Shown here piece after piece: positions 42,963 to 49,833 of a stretch of DNA of 64,000 nucleotides; position 1 is the first letter of the stretch, and every line of letters starts with the position of its first letter. The translations under genes and the position numbers were made by a program. The DNA is from Bacteroidetes bacterium UBA1947 (GTDB lineage: Bacteria; Bacteroidota; Bacteroidia; Chitinophagales; Chitinophagaceae). The DNA is taken from NCBI GenBank assembly GCA_002336915.1, contig DDET01000010.1, positions 13,271 to 77,270 on the forward strand, written 5' to 3'. The notes beneath the pieces were generated by a model. The model was not told the origin of the DNA. It made no database searches and was given only the letters and a program-made list of their open reading frames with translations.

Positions 42963-42977
42963 AAATACATTGTATTT
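42963..42977. promoter_or_regulatory. 15-bp inverted repeat in the divergent control region
   Basis: AAATACA-T-TGTATTT lies in the 259-bp gap between the TauE/SafE gene and the NTPase/FdhD genes, 49 bp before the latter's start. It could be an operator for both directions. Confidence 0.35.
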
Positions 42978-43025
42978 CCCCTACTATTCTATTATTCATC
43001 ATTGGCTAACAGGGAAGATCAAACG

Positions 43026-43514
43026 ATGGGTAACATATACATTTATAGCGAACCGAAAGGTAGCGGCAAGACAATAGCGGTAATGAACTGGCTACATAAA
43101 AAGCCAAGAGAAGCAGCCGGTTTCCTGGTCCAGGCCATCAATGGCAAATTAAAGCTATACACTATTGCAAGCGACCAATATTCCGATTTTGAGAAGGATG
43201 CTGAAAGTTGCCCCGATCATACACTTATCGGTGAGACCATACTCGACAACACTGTATTCCAGTATGCCCGGCAGATATTGCTGGATGCGACAAGCCAATG
43301 GCCGAAGTGGCTCGTGATCGACTCCATTTGCGGACTGGAGTTGGAAAACAAGGGCTGGGAACCTGCACTGTCCCAGCTTATCAAGTTGCACAATGAAGTC
43401 GAGAGCCATTGCGACGTGTTACTCATCGTATGTGACCAATTCCTGGAAAAGATCATCGCACATTATAATCTTCACACGGCCATTGTGCTCGATAAACGCT
43501 TTTTCTTGTTGTGA
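43026..43514 (+). CDS. THEP1-like P-loop NTPase linked to a molybdoenzyme
   Basis: From the ATG at 43026 the product has 162 residues; GGGAAG before it serves as ribosome site, better than the TTG at 43002. It has a Walker A GSGKT (12-16) at the end of the first strand and follows the THEP1/NTPase_1 pattern: a GF-like switch (AGFLVQAINGKLKLYTI), TLIGETI, and WLVIDSICGLELENKGWE, where the family has DEIGxxE (here the Glu is Ser). Small NTPases of this group (also DUF2478) occur beside molybdenum genes. A role in preparing the Mo cofactor or enzyme is inferred from the FdhD gene 64 bp downstream. Confidence 0.7.
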   Translation: MGNIYIYSEPKGSGKTIAVMNWLHKKPREAAGFLVQAINGKLKLYTIASDQYSDFEKDAESCPDHTLIGETILDNTVFQYARQILLDATSQWPKWLVIDSICGLELENKGWEPALSQLIKLHNEVESHCDVLLIVCDQFLEKIIAHYNLHTAIVLDKRFFLL

Positions 43515-43578
43515 CCGGCAGCATAAATGATAATAATTTCCCGCTTCATTTAATGCTACTCTTTCGTAAATTTGGTAC

Positions 43579-44427
43579 ATGGTAAAGCCATCGGTAGCAT
43601 ATACAGAAATAACGAAGGTAAAGGGTACGGGCATGACAGCTACTGAGGATGTACTTGCTGCTGAAGAACCGCTGGAGATCAGGCTGGAATATGGACCGGC
43701 AGGCCAACGCATACAAAAAAGTATATCTATTACCATGCGGACCCCGGGCAATGATCACGAACTGGCCACAGGCTTTTTATTCTCCGAAGGCATCATTTCG
43801 GGCAAAGAAGAAATTAGTAATATCACTCATGTCAACTACGGCTGCCAGGAAGGCAACGGTGATAATATCATCATTGTTGAGCTCGCCGAAGATGTAGTTC
43901 CGGATATACAAAAACTGGAACGCCACTTTTATACGACCTCGAGTTGCGGGGTTTGCGGTAAATCGTCCATAGGTGCTATTAAAACTATATTCAATAGGAT
44001 AAATAGCGAAGACGACCTTAAAGTACCTGCTTCTTTGCTCTATTCCCTACCCGACAAGCTAAGAAATGAGCAAGATATTTTCGGTGATACCGGTGGTTTG
44101 CATGCTTCAGGCATCTATGGTTTGGACGGTAATTTGATCGTACTCCGCGAGGATGTAGGTCGCCATAATGCGCTCGATAAAGTCTTAGGCTACTTATTAA
44201 GTAGCCAGTTGGAAAGCATTGAAAGTCAAATACTTTTATTAAGCGGAAGAGCAAGCTTTGAGCTGATACAAAAAGCTGCTATGGCAGGTATAAAGATCGT
44301 TGCAGCCGTGGGTGCACCCTCCAGCCTGGCCGTATCTTTGGCTAAAGAATTCGATATTACTTTAATAGGTTTTTTACGCGGTGAACGGTTTAATATCTAC
44401 TCCGCAGAAAAAAGAATTATAATATGA
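43579..44427 (+). CDS. fdhD: FdhD, formate dehydrogenase accessory sulfurtransferase
   Basis: The 282-residue protein has the FdhD hallmarks: TPGNDHELATGFLFSEGII (55-73), the catalytic loop SSCGVCGKSS (Cys123, Cys126), HASGIYGLDG, REDVGRHNALDKVLG and the late GRASFELIQKA. FdhD moves sulfur to the molybdenum cofactor of formate-dehydrogenase-like enzymes, which they need for activity, in the cytosol. A TAAATTTG element lies 5 bp before the ATG, so the mRNA may be nearly leaderless. Its stop codon overlaps the ATG of the DUF7009 gene. Confidence 0.95.
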   Translation: MVKPSVAYTEITKVKGTGMTATEDVLAAEEPLEIRLEYGPAGQRIQKSISITMRTPGNDHELATGFLFSEGIISGKEEISNITHVNYGCQEGNGDNIIIVELAEDVVPDIQKLERHFYTTSSCGVCGKSSIGAIKTIFNRINSEDDLKVPASLLYSLPDKLRNEQDIFGDTGGLHASGIYGLDGNLIVLREDVGRHNALDKVLGYLLSSQLESIESQILLLSGRASFELIQKAAMAGIKIVAAVGAPSSLAVSLAKEFDITLIGFLRGERFNIYSAEKRIII

Positions 44428-44798
44428 AGCTTAGAATAAAGGGCGACTCGATGCGCATCCGCCTTACGAAAACGGAGGTGGATAAATTCGGAAAAGAAGG
44501 CTACCTGGAGGAACATATGAACTTTGGCAATACTGCATTTACCTATGCACTCGAGAGCAGGAATGATCTTGAAAACCTCTCAGCCAGGTTCAGCAATGCC
44601 AAAATGTCCATGATAGTTCCGACGCATATGAAGGATGAATGGGTGAAAACCGATATTGTAGGTTATAATAATAATATGGATATTGGGAACGGAAAAACCA
44701 TGTTCCTTTTATTGGAGAAAGATTTTAAGTGTCTCGATGGCGAAGTGCTGGAGGACCAGAGCGATAATTACGAAAATCCCTTAGTTAGCTGTTCATGA
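44424..44798 (+). CDS. DUF7009 protein
   Basis: The 124-residue protein begins MKLRIKGDSMRIRLTKTEVDKF, the hallmark of the DUF7009 family found next to FdhD in Bacteroidota, and has no signal peptide. It overlaps FdhD by 4 bp on one side and the FdhF/YdeP gene by 4 bp on the other (ATGA in both cases), so the three are translated together. It is presumably an accessory factor for the molybdoenzyme; the activity is unknown. Confidence 0.85.
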   Translation: MKLRIKGDSMRIRLTKTEVDKFGKEGYLEEHMNFGNTAFTYALESRNDLENLSARFSNAKMSMIVPTHMKDEWVKTDIVGYNNNMDIGNGKTMFLLLEKDFKCLDGEVLEDQSDNYENPLVSCS

Positions 44799-47113
44799 GC
44801 GAAGTGATAGATAATATTCAGCCGAATGCCGAAAACCCCGAGAAGTTTACTGGGAAATTAAGGCTTACCAAGATCAAAACCGTTGCTGCCGGCATACCCG
44901 CAGTAGTATGGAGTGCACGGCATATATTGGCCGAAATGGGTGCCGCCCGCGGATTCAAAGCACTGGCGCAGCTCAATCAAAAAGACGGTTACGACTGCCC
45001 TGGTTGTGCCTGGCCCGACCCTGATGATGAGCGCTCCCCCATCGCCGAATACTGCGAGAATGGAGCTAAAGCAATAGCTGAAGAAGCAACCACTAAACGA
45101 TTGACTGCTAAGTTCTTTGCTGAAAATTCAGTTAAAGACCTCTCACTGCTCGATGATTACGAAATAGGTAAAAAGGGGCGCGTTGCGCAGCCTATGTACC
45201 TGCCGGAAGGTGGCACACATTACCAGCCCATCAGTTGGGACGATGCTTTTAAAAAGATAGCTAGCCACTTAAACAAACTGGCTTCACCCGATGAAGCCGT
45301 ATTCTATACATCGGGCCGCACCAGCAATGAAGCTGCATTTCTTTACCAGCTTTTTGTGCGCGAATATGGTACTAACAACCTGCCCGACTGTTCCAATATG
45401 TGCCACGAATCCAGTGGTGTTGCCTTGAACGAAACACTGGGTATTGGCAAAGGCTCCGTAACGCTCGAGGATTTTTACGAAGCCGAAGTAATTATCATAT
45501 TAGGTCAAAACCCCGGTACCAATCACCCCCGCATGCTTACAGCCTTGCAAAAGGCCAAAGCGAACGGAGCAAAAATAGTCTCGGTCAATCCCTTGCCTGA
45601 AACCGGCCTGATGGGCTTTAGCAATCCACAGACCGTAAAAGGGGTATTGGGATTGAAAGCTGCCCTCACCGATATTTTCCTGCAGGTGAAGATAAACGGC
45701 GACATGGCCCTGCTGAAGGCAATAGAAATACTGATGCTCAAGGCTGAAAAAGCTGCCCCCGGCACCGTATTCGATCATCAGTTTATACAAGATAGTACAC
45801 ATGGCTACAACGACTTGATCAATAAACTGGAGCATGAAAATTTCGATACTTTAGTTCAGGCCTCCGGTGTCAGCAAAGAACAAATACAGGAAACCGCTGA
45901 ACTGTTAATAAGCAATAAAAAGATAATAGCCTGCTGGGCCATGGGCCTCACACAGCATAAAAATGCGGTGCGTACCATACAAGAAGTAGTAAATGTACTC
46001 CTGCTCAAAGGCAGCATTGGCAAACCCGGTGCTGGTACTTGCCCCGTTCGCGGGCACAGCAATGTGCAGGGCGACCGTACCATGGGTATCTTCGAAAAGC
46101 CTTCACAGGCATTTCTCGATAAACTGAGCTGGACCTATGGTTTTGAGCCGCCGCGCCATCATGGTTACGATGTTGTGGAGTGTATACATGCCATGCACGA
46201 AGGGAAAGCAAAAGTATTTATGGCTATGGGCGGCAATTTCCTTTCCGCTACGCCCGATACAGTGTATACGGCCGAGGCCTTACGCAAATGCGATCTTACG
46301 GTACAGGTGTCAACAAAATTGAACCGCAGCCACCTGGTACATGGTAAGGAAGCATTGATACTGCCCTGCTACGGCAGGAGTGATAAAGACGTAGTGAATG
46401 GTGAGGACCAGTTCGTAAGCTGTGAGAATTCTATGGGCGTGGTACAAATGTCCAGGGGAGGATTGAAACCCATATCAACTGACCTGCTAAGTGAGCCCAT
46501 AATAGTAAGCAAACTGGCACAGGCCGTATTAGGTGGCAGGAGCAAAGTAAAGTGGAATCTATATGAGCAGCATTACGACTATATACGCAACGATATCGAA
46601 CTGGTGATACCCGGTTTCCGCGATTATAATGCGCGTGTCAGGAAACCCGGTGGCTTCTACCTGCCTAATTCAGCACGCCAGGGTAAGTTCCCCACCAAAA
46701 TAGAAAAGGCATCATTCACAATTTCCGATGTGAGCATACCAAAGCTGGCGGCCGATGAATTTATGATGATGACCATTCGCAGCCACGATCAATTCAATAC
46801 GACCATTTATGGTCTCAACGATCGCTACCGTGGTGTGAACAATGAGCGCAGGGTGATATTCATGAACGAGAAAGACATTGCAAAGCTAGGCTTCAAAGGT
46901 GGAGACGTGGTGGACTTGATAAATAACACCGATAGGATAGAACGTGCCGCACACAAATTCATCATCATCCCGTTCAGCATACCCGAACAATGTACCGCCA
47001 CCTACTTCCCGGAAACGAATGTACTGGTCCCGATCAGTTCGGTAGCCGAGAAAAGTAATACACCCGTTTCCAAAATGGTGATCATTAAAATCAAAAAACA
47101 CGACAGCGCATGA
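44795..47113 (+). CDS. FdhF/YdeP-family molybdopterin oxidoreductase
   Basis: The 772-residue cytosolic protein belongs to the formate-dehydrogenase-like FdhF/YdeP group. It has the CPGC segment (68-71; DCPGCAWPDP), FYTSGRTSNEAAFLYQLF, the active-site region SNMCHESSGVALNETLG (near 205), the pterin-binding stretch GQNPGTNHPRML and a C-terminal molydopterin-dinucleotide-binding domain starting near MMMTIRSHDQFNTTIYG. YdeP-like enzymes lack the Fe4S4 cluster of classic formate dehydrogenases and their reaction is not settled. The upstream FdhD and DUF7009 genes supply maturation. Confidence 0.9.
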   Translation: MSEVIDNIQPNAENPEKFTGKLRLTKIKTVAAGIPAVVWSARHILAEMGAARGFKALAQLNQKDGYDCPGCAWPDPDDERSPIAEYCENGAKAIAEEATTKRLTAKFFAENSVKDLSLLDDYEIGKKGRVAQPMYLPEGGTHYQPISWDDAFKKIASHLNKLASPDEAVFYTSGRTSNEAAFLYQLFVREYGTNNLPDCSNMCHESSGVALNETLGIGKGSVTLEDFYEAEVIIILGQNPGTNHPRMLTALQKAKANGAKIVSVNPLPETGLMGFSNPQTVKGVLGLKAALTDIFLQVKINGDMALLKAIEILMLKAEKAAPGTVFDHQFIQDSTHGYNDLINKLEHENFDTLVQASGVSKEQIQETAELLISNKKIIACWAMGLTQHKNAVRTIQEVVNVLLLKGSIGKPGAGTCPVRGHSNVQGDRTMGIFEKPSQAFLDKLSWTYGFEPPRHHGYDVVECIHAMHEGKAKVFMAMGGNFLSATPDTVYTAEALRKCDLTVQVSTKLNRSHLVHGKEALILPCYGRSDKDVVNGEDQFVSCENSMGVVQMSRGGLKPISTDLLSEPIIVSKLAQAVLGGRSKVKWNLYEQHYDYIRNDIELVIPGFRDYNARVRKPGGFYLPNSARQGKFPTKIEKASFTISDVSIPKLAADEFMMMTIRSHDQFNTTIYGLNDRYRGVNNERRVIFMNEKDIAKLGFKGGDVVDLINNTDRIERAAHKFIIIPFSIPEQCTATYFPETNVLVPISSVAEKSNTPVSKMVIIKIKKHDSA

Positions 47114-47324
47114 ATAATCGAAGCTGTCATCCTGACGAAGGAAGGATCTCCTGAGAAGTGTACTGTAGCCAAATAGTTTTCTGTCTTGGTGAGCCTCGTC
47201 GAACCATGACACTGCCGGGAACTTGTACCCAACCAATTCCCCCTTGTGCGGAAGCCCTGTGCAAAGGCAGGAAGGGGGCCAGGGGGATGTTCGCTCATGC
47301 TGGAAATTTTCCTTAATTTTAATC
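47114..47324 (+). repeat. Composite intergenic repeats upstream of the Uma2 gene
   Basis: At 47126-47160 is a GTCATCCTGACGAAGG-type repeat related to module B copies at 10612 and 48120, followed by GGTGAGCCTCGTCGAACC. At 47239-47278 an inverted pair CCCCCTT/AAGGGGG encloses GCGGAAGCCCTGTGCAAAGG. Both are typical dispersed intergenic repeats of this phylum. Confidence 0.65.
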
Positions 47325-47921
47325 ATGGAAGTACGAGAACCTTCACTGGCCTTCGGCAAGCAATACCTTTCTATCGAGGAATACCTTGAGATGGAGAATG
47401 CTTCTATCGAAAAGCACGAGTATTATAAGGGCGAAATATTTGCCATGTCAGGCGCTAAGCTGCAACATAATATCATTACCCGCAATTTCTATCTTGCTTT
47501 AGGGCTAAAGTTGAAAGGTAGACCTTGCCAGCCGTTCGGCAGCGACCTAAGAATACACGTAGAAAAGAACACGCTCTTTACCTATCCGGACATCTCAGTA
47601 ATATGCGGCGAAGTAGAGACACTAAATAATGACGAGTACAATGCACTTAACCCCTCAGTAATAGTAGAAGTCCTCTCTCCTTCCGCTAAAAATTATGATC
47701 GCGGCGATAAATTCAATCTCTATCGCGGTATCCCAGCATTAAAAGAATACATCCTCGTCGACTCACAATCTATAAGCATCGAGGCCTTCAGCATCAACAG
47801 CCACGGCAATTGGGAATTGAAAGAATATAAAGACATAGATGAAACCTTAAATATCGAAACGATACAAGTCTCTCTGGCATTAAAGGAAATTTACGAGGGC
47901 AGCGATCTGCTCAGCCTATAG
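47325..47921 (+). CDS. Uma2-family endonuclease (DUF820)
   Basis: From the ATG at 47325 the product has 198 residues. It contains the Uma2 pattern: an N-terminal helix (SIEEYLEMENASIEKHEYYKGEIFAM), PDISVICG (near 92), VEVLSPSAKNYDRGDKFNLY (near 115) and EYILVDS. This fits the PD-(D/E)xK nuclease core of the DUF820 family. Uma2 proteins are widespread in mobile and repeat-rich loci; their physiological target is not known. It is flanked on both sides by dispersed repeats, which suggests an accessory gene. An upstream extension to 47223 lies within the repeats and is not convincing. Confidence 0.85.
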   Translation: MEVREPSLAFGKQYLSIEEYLEMENASIEKHEYYKGEIFAMSGAKLQHNIITRNFYLALGLKLKGRPCQPFGSDLRIHVEKNTLFTYPDISVICGEVETLNNDEYNALNPSVIVEVLSPSAKNYDRGDKFNLYRGIPALKEYILVDSQSISIEAFSINSHGNWELKEYKDIDETLNIETIQVSLALKEIYEGSDLLSL

Positions 47922-47939
47922 CACCTGGTATTGTAACCG

Positions 47940-47993
47940 CAAAAATGTGGATATCCTTATTTGGAACACCCCCAGCCCATTTCGTAACTTGCA
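47940..47993 (+). repeat. Dispersed repeat module A, copy 2
   Basis: Aligns without gaps to 10531-10584 (43 of 54 identical). It keeps TTTG (47960-47963) and TAACTTGC (47985-47992) at the same 21-bp spacing. It starts 18 bp after the Uma2 gene. Confidence 0.75.
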
Positions 47994-48119
47994 TAGCAGC
48001 CAAAACCTTTCTGGCCCCGTCGTTGCGAGGGGTTTAGGACTTTGGCGCATCGCCGCGACGACGCAAACTACAGATGAGTGTTTTGCTGCAGCGAATCGAA
48101 GCTCTTTGAAAAAACGCTT

Positions 48120-48153
48120 GTCATCCTTCGCGATAGCGAAGGAACTGTTGGGC
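48120..48153 (+). repeat. Dispersed repeat module B, copy 2
   Basis: GTCATCCT followed by GCGAAGGAACTGTTGGGC, matching copy 1 at 10612-10657 at both ends but shorter between. Confidence 0.7.
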
Positions 48154-48324
48154 CACATTCGTAGCCGATGAGCGGGGGTAAATTTCCGAATCGGTAATTA
48201 TCGGAAATTATCACTTATTTCATATGGCATGCCAGCAAAGGATTTCCGCGAAATGACCGTTTAAGATCGGTAATTACTATTTATCCGGAAATCGGAAATA
48301 ATGGATCAGGTAGCCCGGCCTTGA

Positions 48325-48511
48325 TGGTCAATCCATAGTCAATGAATAATCGATGACCCTTTGCCATAGGCAAAACGAAACGTAGTCAATGCATAGTCAT
48401 TATCTAGTCCTCTCGACCCATAACATTTACACTACTTTGACAATACATTAAACCACAACACTATATCTTTATAAGACAGCACATAGTCAGTGCATAGTCA
48501 ATGAATGGTCA
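48325..48511 (+). repeat. Nine TAGTCA-like hexamers in three groups with exact 11-bp phasing
   Basis: Group 1 starts at 48325 (TGGTCA), 48336 (TAGTCA) and, degenerate, 48347 (TAATCG); group 2 at 48383, 48394 and 48405 (TAGTCA, TAGTCA, TAGTCC); group 3 at 48484, 48495 and 48506 (TAGTCA, TAGTCA, TGGTCA). The full unit is TAGTCAATGCA or TAGTCAATGAA. Exactly 11-bp spaced direct repeats are the binding format of PhoB/OmpR-type regulators. The last hexamer ends 60 bp before the DUF763 start. Confidence 0.6.
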
Positions 48512-48570
48512 TTGACCGGGCAAAAAAATCATAATAATCTCTAAAACCATCAGATCAAGGCTCAGAAAAA

Positions 48571-49803
48571 ATGCCACGCTCATACGCAGATATGCCCCTA
48601 CATTATGGCCAGGTACCCGCCTGGCTCTATACCCGTATGGGCTTATTGGGCGGTGCTATTACCGAGGCAGTCATTGCCCAGTATGGCAAGGCAGCTTTCC
48701 TGCAGCGGATGAGCGACCCCTTCTGGTTCCAGGCATTAGGCTGTGTCTTGGGTATGGACTGGCACTCATCCGGTATCACTACCTCAGTGATGGGCGCATT
48801 AAAGGGAGCTGTCAATAAACGCTCGCAGGAACTGGGCATATACATTTGCGGCGGCAAGGGCAGGCACTCAAAAGAAACACCGGCAGAGCTAATAAGGATT
48901 GCCGAGCGCACCGGTCTCAATGGCGACCTGCTGGTACGCAGCAGCAAGCTTTCGGCCAAGGTGGATAATACTGCTATACAAGATGGCTATCAGTTGTACC
49001 TGCACTCATTTATAGTCAGCAGCGACGGCGACTGGGCCGTGATACAGCAGGGCATGAATGATGGCAATGGCATGGCCCGCCGCTACCACTGGCACTCGCC
49101 CACCCTCACATCATTTGTTGAAGAGCCACATACTTTTATATATGGTGCCAACGAAGGGCAGATCATCAACATAACAGATAAGCAGGCCGACACGACAAGA
49201 GCAGGCGTGTTGCAGTTAGCTAAAGAAGACCCTAAGTTCCTACTCCCTGAAATAAAGAAACTCGTAATGCCCTCGCACCACGATGTGCAGGCTAAGGATG
49301 TAGATATAAAGCGCCTTGGCAGTATACTCGCTGTCGCCTATGAAAAAGAAGGCCTTGATATGGAATCTTTGCTGCTGCTCGAAGGCCTTGGCCCACGCAC
49401 ATTACAGTCGCTGGTATTGGTGAGCGAAGTGATACACGGTACACCATCCCGCTTCGAAGACCCTGCACGTTTTTCATTTGCGCATGGTGGTAAAGATGGC
49501 CACCCTTTCCCGGTACCCACCAAAGTGTACGACGAGACCATTCACACATTACAAACGGCGGTTGAACGTTCTAAATTGGGCATAAGTGATAAGAACGATG
49601 CAATTAAGAACCTGTCGAAAGCTGCACAAAGATTGGAAGACAGTTTTAAGCCTAACGATAACTTCGGGCAGCTTATAGAACGGGAGCGGAATGACTCATG
49701 GAAGTACGGCGGCCGCACAGTGTTTGGTAAAGCCTTGCCGGCAAAACAAGAAAACAAAGATCGTTCACAAAAAAGAAACGACACGCAACTAAAATTATTT
49801 TGA
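48571..49803 (+). CDS. DUF763 protein
   Basis: The 410-residue soluble protein opens MPRSYADMPLHYGQVPAWL and contains CVLGMDWHSSGITTSVMGALK, GGKGRHSK, YLHSFIVSSDGDWAVIQQGMN, RRYHWHSP and the helical C-terminal LLLLEGLGPRTLQSLVLVSEVIHG, the DUF763 pattern. The family is mainly archaeal and bacterial, of unknown function; the late helix-hairpin-helix-like segment and basic residues suggest nucleic-acid handling. It lies just downstream of an 11-bp phased repeat array and a repeat-rich gap, and 30 bp before the M36 peptidase gene, so it could share a transcript with it. Confidence 0.85.
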   Translation: MPRSYADMPLHYGQVPAWLYTRMGLLGGAITEAVIAQYGKAAFLQRMSDPFWFQALGCVLGMDWHSSGITTSVMGALKGAVNKRSQELGIYICGGKGRHSKETPAELIRIAERTGLNGDLLVRSSKLSAKVDNTAIQDGYQLYLHSFIVSSDGDWAVIQQGMNDGNGMARRYHWHSPTLTSFVEEPHTFIYGANEGQIINITDKQADTTRAGVLQLAKEDPKFLLPEIKKLVMPSHHDVQAKDVDIKRLGSILAVAYEKEGLDMESLLLLEGLGPRTLQSLVLVSEVIHGTPSRFEDPARFSFAHGGKDGHPFPVPTKVYDETIHTLQTAVERSKLGISDKNDAIKNLSKAAQRLEDSFKPNDNFGQLIERERNDSWKYGGRTVFGKALPAKQENKDRSQKRNDTQLKLF

Positions 49804-49833
49804 CAACATGTATAATCCTCTTAAATTCATAAA

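Larger units (their letters stand above)
47994..48570. other. Gene-less stretch with repeat modules and 11-bp phased array
   Basis: No convincing gene. Besides module B it holds TTATTTCATATGGCA (48215-48229), shared with 10731-10747 and, more loosely, with 18856 and 18992, several TCGGTAATTA/TCGGAAATTA/ATCGGAAATAA motifs between 48190 and 48300, and the phased TAGTCA array described separately. Confidence 0.65.

Noticed and set aside
48325..48511. CRISPR array
   Set aside because: The units are 11 bp with no longer spacers, form only three groups, and no cas gene is nearby; the phasing is that of direct binding sites.
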